A program made the translations under genes and the position numbers. From Streptomyces chryseus (GTDB lineage Bacteria; Actinomycetota; Actinomycetes; Streptomycetales; Streptomycetaceae), in the NCBI RefSeq assembly GCF_014650755.1, contig NZ_BMVO01000005.1:186001-250000 (forward strand): a DNA stretch of 64,000 bases. The letters are read 5' to 3'. This document shows, piece after piece, positions 17,610 through 29,060 of the stretch. The notes beneath the pieces were generated by a model that saw nothing but the letters and a program-made list of their open reading frames with translations, searched no databases and was not told the origin of the DNA. Numbering within the stretch: position 1 is the first letter of the stretch; each line of letters starts with the position of its first letter.

Positions 17610-17865
17610 TCCCCGAGTTCCGCCGAAAGCTCCCCGGGCGGTGCCGTGCCTCCAAGGAACGTCACACTTCCCCGCCCGCCACCGCCCGGGGTCTCCAAGT
17701 ACCGCACCGCTCGCGGTCCTGGCAACAACCGCAGAATCCGCTCACAGCGTCACCACCCCGTTCGTCTCGGGCCGTCCCCCGGGTCGTGCAGCCCTCGCAG
17801 CATCCCAAATCCCGCGTTTCCAATCTCCATGCGGGTGCCCCTTTGAACCTTGGGAGACAGGCATC

Positions 17866-19332
17866 ATGACCCAGCAGTCCACAGAGCCGACGACCACGGC
17901 GGAGGACGCCGGCGCGGGAACGCGCCAGCCCGCCGGCCGGTCCTGGCTCGACCGGTACTTCCACATAACCGACAGAGGATCCACCGTTGCGACGGAGGTC
18001 CGCGGCGGCATCACCACCTTCATGGCGATGGCGTACATCCTCCTGCTCAACCCGCTGATCCTCGGCGGCAAGGACGTGGCGGGCAATGTCCTCAGCCAGC
18101 CCGCCCTGATCACCGCGACTGCTCTCGCCGCTGCCGCGACGACCCTGCTCATGGGCTTCTGGGGCAAGGTCCCGCTCGCCCTGGCCGCCGGTCTGAGCGT
18201 GTCGGGCGTACTCGCCTCGCAGGTCATCCAGGTCATGACCTGGCCGCAGGCCATGGCCATGTGCGTGGCCTACGGCGCCGTGATCTGCCTCCTGGTGGTC
18301 ACCGGTCTGCGCGAGCTGATCATGAACGCGATCCCGCTCGCCCTCAAGCACGGCATCACGATGGGCATCGGCCTGTTCATCGCGCTGATCGGCCTGGTCA
18401 AGGCCGGCTTCGTGCACGAGAACCCCTCCCTCGGCGGCGGCCCCGTGTCCCTCGGCCCGGCCGGTGAACTGGCCGGCTGGCCCGTCCTGATCTTCGCCGT
18501 CACCCTGCTGCTGATCTTCGCCCTCCAGGCGCGCAACGTCCCCGGCGCGATCCTGATCGGCATCGTGGCCGGCACCGTCGTCGCGGCGATCCTCAACGCG
18601 ATCGCCGACATCCCGGGCAAGGCCTGGTTCTCCGGCGCGCCGGAGCTGGAAGGCAGCGCCGTCTCGGCGCCCGACTTCTCGCTGTTCGGCGAGGTGTCGT
18701 TCAGCGGCTTCGGAGAAGTCGGCTACATCACCGTCACCATGATCGTCTTCACCCTGGTGCTGGCCGGCTTCTTCGACGCCATGGCCACCATCATCGGTGT
18801 GGGCAGCGAGGCCAAGCTCGCCGACGACAAGGGCCGCATGCCGGGCCTGTCCAAGGCGCTGTTCATCGACGGCGCCGGCGGTGTCATCGGCGGCGTGGGC
18901 GGCGGCTCCGGCCAGACCGTCTTCGTCGAGTCCGCGACCGGCGTCGGCGAGGGCGCCCGTACGGGCCTCGCCTCGGTGGTCACCGGCGCGTTCTTCGCGG
19001 CCTGCCTCTTCTTCACCCCGCTCACCGCGATCGTGCCCCAGGAAGTCGCCGCCGCCGCCCTGGTGGTCATCGGCGCGATGATGATGCAGAACGCCAGGCA
19101 CGTGGACTGGAGCGACCGCGCCGTCGCCATCCCGGTGTTCCTGACCGTGGTCCTGATGCCCTTCACCTACACCATCACCACGGGTGTGGCCGCCGGTGTC
19201 ATCTCCTACGTCGTCATCAAGGTGGCGCAGGGCAAGGCGCGCGAGGTGGGCGCCTTCATGTGGGGCCTGACGGCGATCTTCATCGTGTACTTCGCGATCC
19301 ACCCCATCGAGTCCTGGCTGGGCGTCGGCTAG
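17866..19332 (+). CDS. AzgA/NCS2-type purine permease
   Basis: A 488-residue, multi-pass membrane protein with twelve or more hydrophobic segments. The N-terminal signature DRGSTVATEVRGGITTFMAM and the later MGIGLFIALIGLVKAG, FFDAMATIIGVG and GGVGGGSGQTVFVESATGVG segments identify the AzgA (adenine/guanine/hypoxanthine:H+ symporter) branch of NCS2 rather than the xanthine/urate branch. It most likely feeds hypoxanthine or guanine to the oxidation pathway. TGGGAGACAG precedes ATG 17866. It lies 256 bp after the xanthine dehydrogenase genes; that gap has no obvious terminator, so it may be read through or have its own promoter. Confidence 0.9.
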   Translation: MTQQSTEPTTTAEDAGAGTRQPAGRSWLDRYFHITDRGSTVATEVRGGITTFMAMAYILLLNPLILGGKDVAGNVLSQPALITATALAAAATTLLMGFWGKVPLALAAGLSVSGVLASQVIQVMTWPQAMAMCVAYGAVICLLVVTGLRELIMNAIPLALKHGITMGIGLFIALIGLVKAGFVHENPSLGGGPVSLGPAGELAGWPVLIFAVTLLLIFALQARNVPGAILIGIVAGTVVAAILNAIADIPGKAWFSGAPELEGSAVSAPDFSLFGEVSFSGFGEVGYITVTMIVFTLVLAGFFDAMATIIGVGSEAKLADDKGRMPGLSKALFIDGAGGVIGGVGGGSGQTVFVESATGVGEGARTGLASVVTGAFFAACLFFTPLTAIVPQEVAAAALVVIGAMMMQNARHVDWSDRAVAIPVFLTVVLMPFTYTITTGVAAGVISYVVIKVAQGKAREVGAFMWGLTAIFIVYFAIHPIESWLGVG

Positions 19333-19370
19333 ACCGCCCCGAGCCCTCCCCACCCCGTAAGGAGACAGTC

Positions 19371-20522
19371 ATGCTGGACATCGCCGAAGAGCTCAACCGG
19401 TGGGTCGAGCAGGGACGTGAGTTCGCCGTGGCCACGGTCGTGGCGACGCACGGCAGCTCGCCCCGGCAGCCCGGAGCGGCCCTCGCGGTCGACTCCGAAG
19501 GCACGGCGATCGGCTCCGTCTCCGGCGGGTGTGTGGAGGGCGCGGTGTACGACCTGTGCCAGCAGGCCCTCCAGGACGGCGAAACCGTCCTGGAGAGCTT
19601 CGGCTACAGCGACGAGGACGCGTTCGCCGTGGGCCTGACCTGCGGCGGCGTGATCGACATCCTCGTCACCCCGGTACGCGCGGACTCTCCCGGCGGGGAG
19701 GTGTTCGCGGCAGCGCTGGCCACCGCCGCATGTGGGGATGCGGCGGCGGTCGCGCGGATCACCGACGGGCCGGCCGACGTCATGGGCCGCGCCCTCCTCG
19801 TCCGCCCCGACGGTTCGTACGAGGGCGCCCTCGGCGGGCACCCCGAGCTGGACCGCACGGCGGCGGGCGAGGCCCGTGCCATGCTCGACGCCGGACGGAC
19901 CGGCACCGTTCTCATCGGCGAGGACGGCTCACGCTGCGGCCGGCCGCTGACGCTCCTCGTCGAGTCGAGCGTCCCCGCCCCTCGCATGATCGTCTTCGGC
20001 GCCATCGACTTCGCCTCCGCGCTGGTGCGCGTGGGCAAATTCCTGAACTACCACGTGACCGTGTGCGACGCGCGGCCCGTCTTCGCCACCGCCGCACGTT
20101 TCCCCGAGGCCGACGAGATCGTCGTCGACTGGCCGCACCGCTACCTGGAGTCGACCGGGGTCGACGGCCGGACCGTGCTCTGCGTCCTCACCCACGACGC
20201 GAAGTTCGACGTACCCCTGCTGGAGCGGGCCCTGCGGCTGCCGGTCGCGTACGTCGGCGCGATGGGCTCCCGCCGCACCCACGAGGACCGCAACCGGCGG
20301 CTGCGGGACGTCGGCGTCACCGAGATGGAACTGGCCCGGCTGCGCAGCCCCATCGGCCTCGACCTCGGCGCCCGTACGCCCGAGGAGACCGCGCTGTCCA
20401 TCGCCGCGGAGATCGTCGCCGCCCGGCGCGGCGGCAGCGGCGTGTCGCTCACCGGCGCGCACACCCCGATCCACCACGAGGGTCCTCAGGCCCCGGCCGG
20501 CCGGATAGGTTCCGTCGCCTGA
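19371..20522 (+). CDS. xdhC: XdhC family molybdenum-cofactor insertion/sulfuration factor
   Basis: A 383-residue protein with the XdhC_CoxI domain at the N terminus (VATHGSSPRQPGAALAV, GSVSGGCVEGAVYDLCQ) and a Rossmann-type XdhC C-terminal domain (RMIVFGAIDFASALVRVG, GAMGSRRTHEDRNRRL). XdhC proteins bind Mo cofactor, protect its sulfurated form and hand it to xanthine dehydrogenase. The conserved Cys in the GGCVEG motif is present. It follows the permease by 38 bp with CGTAAGGAGA as ribosome-binding site, so it belongs to the same transcription unit. Its presence supports an active Mo hydroxylase encoded upstream. Confidence 0.92.
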   Translation: MLDIAEELNRWVEQGREFAVATVVATHGSSPRQPGAALAVDSEGTAIGSVSGGCVEGAVYDLCQQALQDGETVLESFGYSDEDAFAVGLTCGGVIDILVTPVRADSPGGEVFAAALATAACGDAAAVARITDGPADVMGRALLVRPDGSYEGALGGHPELDRTAAGEARAMLDAGRTGTVLIGEDGSRCGRPLTLLVESSVPAPRMIVFGAIDFASALVRVGKFLNYHVTVCDARPVFATAARFPEADEIVVDWPHRYLESTGVDGRTVLCVLTHDAKFDVPLLERALRLPVAYVGAMGSRRTHEDRNRRLRDVGVTEMELARLRSPIGLDLGARTPEETALSIAAEIVAARRGGSGVSLTGAHTPIHHEGPQAPAGRIGSVA

Positions 20523-20540
20523 CGGCGGTGCGGACGTACA

Positions 20541-20945
20541 GTGTCCGCCGTGAGCGATCTTCGCCGTACGCGCCTCCTGGCGGCTCTGGCCGCGGGTCTG
20601 ACCCTGTGCGCGGGGCTGGGCGTGCGGAGCGTCGCGGACGGCGAGGTGGCGAAATACGCGGGGGACGCGCTCTACACCGTCCTCCTGTGCACGCTCGTCG
20701 TGCTCGTCGCGCCCGCGACCAGGCCGCCGGTGGCCGGCGCGGTCGCGCTGGTCCTGAGCTGGGCGGTCGAATGCGCCCAGCTCACCGGCGTACCCGCCGC
20801 CCTCGCCGAACGCAGCGTCCTCGCCCGGCTGGTGCTCGGCTCGACCTTCAACGCGCCGGATCTGCTCTGGTACGCCGCCGGGGCGGGCCTCTTCCTGCTC
20901 ATACGCACCGTGGTTCCCCGGCCGGGCGGCCCGCGCCACGCGTGA
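20541..20945 (+). CDS. DUF2809 small membrane protein
   Basis: A 134-residue protein with four predicted membrane segments: residues about 11-30, a middle pair (ALYTVLLCTLVVLVAPA and VAGAVALVLSWAVECAQLTG), and the C-terminal DLLWYAAGAGLFLLIRTVV. The EC-Q motif after the third helix and the FNAPDLLWYA segment match DUF2809, whose function is unknown. GTG 20541 or GTG 20550 could be the start. It follows xdhC by 18 bp and may be co-transcribed, although nothing links it to purines. Confidence 0.8.
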   Translation: MSAVSDLRRTRLLAALAAGLTLCAGLGVRSVADGEVAKYAGDALYTVLLCTLVVLVAPATRPPVAGAVALVLSWAVECAQLTGVPAALAERSVLARLVLGSTFNAPDLLWYAAGAGLFLLIRTVVPRPGGPRHA

Positions 20946-21065
20946 CGACGCGGCCCTGCCCGGACGCCTCCGGGCCGGATCCCGGGCAGCGCGCCCGGCC
21001 CACCGAGCCCGTTCCTCCCACCCGTTCGGACCCTCGCACTCGACGAGGCCGCGCCCCGGACCGCT

Positions 21066-21079
21066 GAGGAGCGCTCCCA
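21066..21079. promoter_or_regulatory. CebR-like operator upstream of the GH6 gene
   Basis: GAGGAGCGCTCCCA matches 12 of 14 positions of the TGGGAGCGCTCCCA palindrome bound by the cellulose-utilisation repressor CebR. It lies 51 bp before the GH6 start. A second half-like GGCGCTCCCG follows at 21081. Cello-oligosaccharide-responsive repression is inferred from the motif. Confidence 0.65.
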
Positions 21080-21130
21080 AGGCGCTCCCGCTCCGCCCGG
21101 TCGCCGCCGCCCGCGATCCAGGAGTGAACT

Positions 21131-22411
21131 GTGCGCACCACCCGACCGATCCTCCGTACCGCCCTCCCCCTCGCCCTGACCACCGGCCTGACGTCGGCGC
21201 TGCTGCTCGGCTCGCCGCCCGCGCTCGCCACCGAAGACCCGGTCGACGCCCTCACCACCAGCCTCTACGCCCCGAAGGCCAACCCTCAGGCGTACCGCCA
21301 GGCCGACGAGCTGGAGGGCGCGAAGCGCTCGCGCGAGGCCGCCGGGCTGCGGGCCATGGCGCGTACCCCGCACGCCGTCTGGCTGGCGGGCCGCACGCCG
21401 GACGAGGTCCGCAAGGAGACACGCGCCGTCGTGCGCGACGCCGCCCGCCGCAGGGCGACGCCCACCCTGGTGCTCTACAACGTCCCCGGCCGCGACTGCT
21501 CCTTGTACTCGGCCGGCGGCCTGCGGGACACCACCGAGTACCGGGCCTGGGTCGGCGCGGTGGCGGAGGGCATCGGCGCCGGCCGCGCGGTCGTCGTCGT
21601 CGAACCGGACGCGCTGGCGCTGGTGCCGGCCGACTGCCCCGGCGGCGCGAAGGACACCAAGGACGCCAAGGACGCCAAGGACGCCAAGGACACCGAGCGC
21701 GTCAAGGCCACCAGGACCGCCGCGCGCTACACCCAGGTCAGCGAAGCCGTCGCCACCCTCGGCACGCTGCCCCGCACGAAGGTGTACGTCGACGCCGGGC
21801 ACCCGGCCTGGCACACCGTGGACAGCATCGTGCCCCGGCTGGTCAAGGGCGGCGTCGCCCACGCCACGGGCTTCTCCGTGAACGTCTCCAACTACAGCAC
21901 CGACGACGCCAACGCCTGGTACGGCAGGCTCGTCTCGTCCTGCCTCGCGTACGTCGACAAGGGCGGCAAGGCGTCCGCCTGCCCCACCCAGAAGTGGCGG
22001 CGCGCCGACGCCCGGCGCTGGCTCGACCGCCACGTGCCCCTCGACCCGGGCCGGATGAAGCACTTCGTCACCGACACCAGCCGCAACGGACAGGGCCCGT
22101 GGACCCCGCCCGACGGCAAGTACCGCGACGCGCAGGACTGGTGCAACCCGCCGGCCCGCGGCCTCGGCGCCCGTCCCACCACCCGTACCGGCGATCCGCT
22201 CAACGACGCCAACCTGTGGATCAAGACCCCGGGGGAGTCGGACGGCGAGTGCCTGCGCGGCACCATGGGCCCCCAGGACCCCGAGCGTGGCAGGGTCGAC
22301 CCGAAGGCCGGCGTCTGGTTCCCGGCCCAGGCCCTCGAACTGGTCCGGCTCGCCAACCCGGCGATCATGCCGCCGGAGAACCGGGTGCCCGGACGCGGGC
22401 GCGACGTGTAG
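21131..22411 (+). CDS. Secreted glycoside hydrolase family 6 cellulase
   Basis: A 426-residue protein with a signal peptide (PLALTTGLTSALLLGSPPAL, cleavage near ALATED) and one GH6 domain, with no cellulose-binding module. GH6 landmarks are present: LVLYNVPGRDCSLYSAGG with the catalytic-tunnel Asp, VVVVEPDALALVPADC with the second Asp, YVDAGHPAWH, DTSRNGQGP and WIKTPGESDGEC. It should cleave beta-1,4-glucan by inversion outside the cell. Between EPDALAL and the following helix a loop carries a four-unit KDAKDA run encoded by tandem GACGCCAAG repeats (about 21649-21690), which is not typical of GH6. GTG 21131 follows CCAGGAGTG. A CebR-like box lies upstream and a strong hairpin downstream. Confidence 0.92.
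   Translation: MRTTRPILRTALPLALTTGLTSALLLGSPPALATEDPVDALTTSLYAPKANPQAYRQADELEGAKRSREAAGLRAMARTPHAVWLAGRTPDEVRKETRAVVRDAARRRATPTLVLYNVPGRDCSLYSAGGLRDTTEYRAWVGAVAEGIGAGRAVVVVEPDALALVPADCPGGAKDTKDAKDAKDAKDTERVKATRTAARYTQVSEAVATLGTLPRTKVYVDAGHPAWHTVDSIVPRLVKGGVAHATGFSVNVSNYSTDDANAWYGRLVSSCLAYVDKGGKASACPTQKWRRADARRWLDRHVPLDPGRMKHFVTDTSRNGQGPWTPPDGKYRDAQDWCNPPARGLGARPTTRTGDPLNDANLWIKTPGESDGECLRGTMGPQDPERGRVDPKAGVWFPAQALELVRLANPAIMPPENRVPGRGRDV
21645..21698 (+). repeat. 9-bp tandem repeat inside the GH6 gene
   Basis: AAGGACRCC is repeated about five times in frame and encodes KDTKDAKDAKDAKDTE in a loop between conserved GH6 blocks. Being in frame and short, it looks like slippage-expanded linker sequence. 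Confidence 0.75.
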
Positions 22412-22724
22412 CCGCAGGCCGCCCGTGCGTACAGGCCGCCGCCCCTCCCCCCGGCAAGTGCGGGAGGAGGGGCGGCGGCCGGCGGAGCTTCACCGTGACG
22501 GCCGCCACCACCTGCGGAAGCGCGGTGACACCGCCGTCGTCGCACAGCACGCCGTCGTCGAGGGCGAGCGCGGAGCCCTCCAGCCAGCGGGTGGCCGGGA
22601 CGGCGCCGATCCCCACGACGACCACGCCGACGATCACCAGTCGGCCGTCGTACCCCTGCGCGCGCAGGGCACGTGCGGCGTACAGTCCGGCCAGTGAGGC
22701 GCCCACCACGGCGACGGTCCTCAC
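22365..22724 (-). pseudogene. Remnant of FAD-dependent ferredoxin reductase
   Basis: The 119-codon frame starts at GTG 22724, overlapping the Rieske ferredoxin stop (GTGA). It begins like a BphA4-type ferredoxin reductase: VAVVGASLAGLYAARALRAQ (FAD Rossmann) through GRLVIVG. It then jumps directly to a segment from the middle/late part of the family, VVVVGIGAVPATRWLEGS followed by ALALDDGVLCDD. About 230 residues between are gone, and after PQVVAA the normal GDVARW continuation is replaced by unrelated codons that run into the terminator and the GH6 3' end. Full-length relatives are about 400 residues. The missing parts include the NAD-binding domain, so it cannot be a working reductase. It once would have served the adjacent ferredoxin. 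Confidence 0.8.
22434..22480. terminator. Strong hairpin terminator after the GH6 gene
   Basis: A perfect 15-bp stem (22434-22448 with 22466-22480; left arm GGCCGCCGCCCCTCC) encloses a 17-base loop, 22 bp beyond the GH6 stop. It also lies inside the 3' end of the opposite-strand reductase remnant. Confidence 0.8.
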
Positions 22725-23086
22725 GCGGCGCTGCCTTCCCTGGCCGCTTCGGCGTCGGCCGCCACCTGGACGTGGACGAAGCCGCTGTCGTCCACCGAGA
22801 CGCGGTGGGTGCGGACCGGGCGGCGGGCGGGCGGGCAGGCGGGCTGTCCGGTGCGCAGGTCGAACAGGGCGGTGTGCAGGGGGCATTCGACGAAGCAGCC
22901 CTCCAGCCAGCCCTCCGAGGCGTCCTGGTGGGTGCAGGTGTCGTCGATCGCGTACAGCGCGCCCTCGGTGCGGAACACGGCGATCGGCGGCTCGGTGGAC
23001 AGCCGTACGGACTCGCCCTCGGGCAGGTCGTCGAGGTGGCAGACAGGAATCACCAGAGCCCCCAGAGTGTCGCTCTTCGGTAACAT
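22721..23086 (-). CDS. Rieske (2Fe-2S) ferredoxin, ring-hydroxylating-oxygenase type
   Basis: A 121-residue soluble Rieske ferredoxin: CTHQDASEGWL followed by CPLHTALFDL gives the C-X-H...C-X2-H cluster ligands at about residues 51-53 and 68-71. Such proteins (BphA3/HcaC type) carry electrons from a flavin reductase to a Rieske oxygenase. The reductase gene directly downstream, overlapping by GTGA, is a deletion remnant, so another reductase must supply electrons if the ferredoxin works. The likely oxygenase partner is encoded at 29061-30203. ATG 23086 has only a weak ribosome-binding site; GTG 23053 after CTGGGGG is an alternative. It is divergent from the IclR gene. Confidence 0.9.
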   Translation of the reverse strand: MLPKSDTLGALVIPVCHLDDLPEGESVRLSTEPPIAVFRTEGALYAIDDTCTHQDASEGWLEGCFVECPLHTALFDLRTGQPACPPARRPVRTHRVSVDDSGFVHVQVAADAEAAREGSAA

Positions 23087-23117
23087 GCTGTTCCAGATGG
23101 CGCATCGAGGCGCGTGG

Positions 23118-23127
23118 TGCGCAACAG
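23118..23127. promoter_or_regulatory. Candidate IclR site (TGCGCAACAG)
   Basis: TGCGCAACAG lies between the divergent ferredoxin and IclR genes and recurs upstream of the formaldehyde dehydrogenase (TGCGCAACAA at 24274). It is flanked by GTTCC near 23092 and GATGCGGAAC, forming a loose dyad. Assignment to the adjacent IclR protein is inferred from recurrence. Confidence 0.4.
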
Positions 23128-23220
23128 ATGCGGAACAGAATCCGGATCGGGAGCCGCTGCGTCAAGGGCCCCCATGGAAAGACGGCCGTCAACCGGCCGC
23201 CAGGTGGTGAGAGCGGACAC

Positions 23221-24039
23221 ATGGCGAGCAAGAGCAACAAGGCCATCACGGAGGAGCCGGACGAGGCGAATCGGGCCAAGGGAGGCGCGAGTTCCGTGCA
23301 GTCGGTGGACCGCGCGGTGAGCGTGCTGGAGATTCTGGCGAGAGTCGGTGAGGCGGGGGTCACCGAGATCGCCGACGAGCTGGACGTGCACAAGTCGACC
23401 GCCTTCCGGCTGCTCGGTGTGCTGGAGAACCGGGGTCTGGTGGGCCAGTCGAAGGACCGGGGGAAGTACTACCTGGGCGCCGGGGTCCTCAGACTCGCGG
23501 GGGCAGCCGCCGGACGGCTGGACATCTCGCAGGAGAGCGCGCCGGTGGTGCGCGAACTGGCCGACGAGGCGGGGGAGACGGTCAACATCGCCGTCCTCGA
23601 CGACGACGCCGCCGTCAACGTCATGCAGGCGCGCGGGGCGGCGTCCGTCACCGCGCAGAACTGGCTCGGGCGGCGCACGCCGCTGCACGCCACCTCCAGC
23701 GGCAAGGTGCTGCTCGCGGGGTTGCCGGCGGCGACGCGGGAGGCTTTCCTGGCCCGCCGGCTGCCGCGCTTCACCGAGCACACCGTGACGTCGGCGGCCG
23801 AACTGCGAGCGCAGCTCACGGAGATCGCGGCCGAGGGGTACGCCGTGGTGGCCGAGGAGATGGAGGTCGGGCTGAGCGCGGTGGCGGCTCCGGTGCGGTC
23901 GCACGACGGGCAGGTCATCGGCGCGGTGAGCGTGTCGGGACCGGTCTACCGGATGGACGAGGTGCGCCTGGAGGAGCTGGCGAAACTGGCGGTCGACGCG
24001 GCGGGGGAGCTGTCGTACCGCATGGGCTTCCGCACCTGA
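23221..24039 (+). CDS. IclR family transcriptional regulator
   Basis: A 272-residue IclR protein. After a 25-residue charged tail comes the winged helix ([20 protein letters not shown], then [20 protein letters not shown]). The IclR effector domain follows ([29 protein letters not shown]-like [23 protein letters not shown]). It is placed between the ferredoxin and the demethylation operon. Similar TGCGCAAC elements lie on both sides of the gene, so it probably controls both arms in response to betaine or a breakdown product. The ATG has a modest GTGAGAG Shine-Dalgarno. Confidence 0.9.
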   Translation: MASKSNKAITEEPDEANRAKGGASSVQSVDRAVSVLEILARVGEAGVTEIADELDVHKSTAFRLLGVLENRGLVGQSKDRGKYYLGAGVLRLAGAAAGRLDISQESAPVVRELADEAGETVNIAVLDDDAAVNVMQARGAASVTAQNWLGRRTPLHATSSGKVLLAGLPAATREAFLARRLPRFTEHTVTSAAELRAQLTEIAAEGYAVVAEEMEVGLSAVAAPVRSHDGQVIGAVSVSGPVYRMDEVRLEELAKLAVDAAGELSYRMGFRT

Positions 24040-24253
24040 CGCGCTGTCGCGTTCTGGCCGGAACCGGGTGGGCGTCGGCCGCAGAGCGCGATCCGGCCGG
24101 ACGTACGCGTTCCGGCCGTCACCGCGTGGACGGGCCGGACGCCGCCGTACGACGGCGGTGTCCGGCCCGTTCCGCGTCCGGGCCGGCGGGCGGTGTGCCG
24201 GGCCTCGTCGCCCCCTTGACGGCCCGCCGATCGCATTCCCAGTATGTCTCTCA

Positions 24254-24284
24254 TCGCGCAACCAGTCGTGCAATGCGCAACAAG
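24254..24284. promoter_or_regulatory. Repeated GCGCAAC elements upstream of the demethylation operon
   Basis: CGCGCAACCAG (from 24255) and TGCGCAACAAG (24274-24284) are direct copies 19 bp apart, ending next to the ribosome-binding site of the dehydrogenase gene. They match the TGCGCAACAG near 23118 and are good IclR operator candidates. Confidence 0.45.
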
Positions 24285-24298
24285 AGAGGGGTCGGATC

Positions 24299-27837
<3,539 letters not shown>

Positions 27838-27852
27838 GCGAGGTCCCGGCAG

Positions 27853-29040
27853 ATGCCACCCACCCATGACGTGATCGTCGTCGGCCTCGGCGGCATGGGC
27901 AGCGCCGCCGCCCACCATCTCGCCGCGCGCGGCGCCCGGGTGCTGGGCCTGGAGAAGTTCGGCCCGGTCCACAGCAAGGGCTCCAGCCACGGCGGTTCGC
28001 GCATCACCCGCCAGTCCTACTTCGAGGACCCGGCGTACGTACCGCTCCTGCTGCGCTCGTACGAACTCTACGAACAGCTCGAACGCGACACCGGCCGCGA
28101 CGTCGTCACCCTCTGCGGCGGCCTCATGGTCGGCCGCCCCGCATCGCGCACCGTCGCGGGCTCGCTGCTCTCCGCCCGGCAGTGGGACCTGCCCCACGAG
28201 GTGCTCGACGCCGCCGAGATCCGCCGGCGCTTCCCCACCCTCACCCCCCGCGACGACGAAGTCGCCCTCCACGAGGAACGGGCCGGACTGGTCCGCCCCG
28301 AGAAGACCGTCGCCGCGCACGTGCAGCTCGCCACCCAGGGCGGCGCCGACCTGCACTTCGAGGAACCGATGACCCGCTGGGAGGCGCTCGGCGGCGGCCG
28401 GGGCGTGCGGGTGCACACCGCCGAGGACACGTACACGGCCGGGCACCTCGTCGTCTGCCCCGGCGCGTGGGCACCCCGGCTGCTCACCGACCTCGGCGTG
28501 CCGTTCACCGTCGAGCGGCAGGTCATGTACTGGTTCCAGCCCACCGGCGGCGTCCGGCCCTTCCTCCCCGAGAAGCACCCGATCTACATCTGGGAGGACG
28601 CCGAGGGCGTCCAGGTCTACGGCTTTCCCGCGATCGACGGACCGTCGCTCGGCGCCAAGGTGGCGTTCTTCCGCAAGGGAACCGTGTGCACGCCCGAGAC
28701 GATCGAGCGCACCGTGCGCGAGGACGAGGTGGCCGCGATGGCCGGCCACATGTCCCGCCACATCCCGGCGCTGCCCGGCACCTTCCTCAAGGCCGCGACC
28801 TGCATGTACTCCAACACCCCCGACGAGCACTTCGTGATCGCCCGCCACCCGGCGCACCCCGGCTCCGTCACCGTCGCCTGCGGGTTCTCCGGCCACGGCT
28901 TCAAGTTCGTGCCCGTCGTCGGCGAGATCGTCGCCGACCTCGCCCTCACCGGCGACACCGGGCACCCCATCGAGCTCTTCGACCCCCGCCGGCTCACCGC
29001 CGCTCCCACAGCCGCCCCCGTCGCCGCGCCCCCCGCCTGA
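27853..29040 (+). CDS. Monomeric sarcosine oxidase / N-methyl-L-amino-acid oxidase
   Basis: A 395-residue MSOX/SolA-family flavoenzyme. Features are the N-terminal FAD motif [19 protein letters not shown], the substrate-side [14 protein letters not shown] segment, the [15 protein letters not shown] segment whose Cys is the site of covalent 8-alpha-S-cysteinyl FAD in this family, and the C-terminal [15 protein letters not shown]. It should oxidise sarcosine to glycine, formaldehyde and H2O2; N-methyltryptophan is the alternative family substrate. Its position in the betaine cluster favours sarcosine. It is the third of four closely spaced genes. Confidence 0.88.
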   Translation: MPPTHDVIVVGLGGMGSAAAHHLAARGARVLGLEKFGPVHSKGSSHGGSRITRQSYFEDPAYVPLLLRSYELYEQLERDTGRDVVTLCGGLMVGRPASRTVAGSLLSARQWDLPHEVLDAAEIRRRFPTLTPRDDEVALHEERAGLVRPEKTVAAHVQLATQGGADLHFEEPMTRWEALGGGRGVRVHTAEDTYTAGHLVVCPGAWAPRLLTDLGVPFTVERQVMYWFQPTGGVRPFLPEKHPIYIWEDAEGVQVYGFPAIDGPSLGAKVAFFRKGTVCTPETIERTVREDEVAAMAGHMSRHIPALPGTFLKAATCMYSNTPDEHFVIARHPAHPGSVTVACGFSGHGFKFVPVVGEIVADLALTGDTGHPIELFDPRRLTAAPTAAPVAAPPA

Positions 29041-29060
29041 GCCGAGAGGCAGCCACCGCC

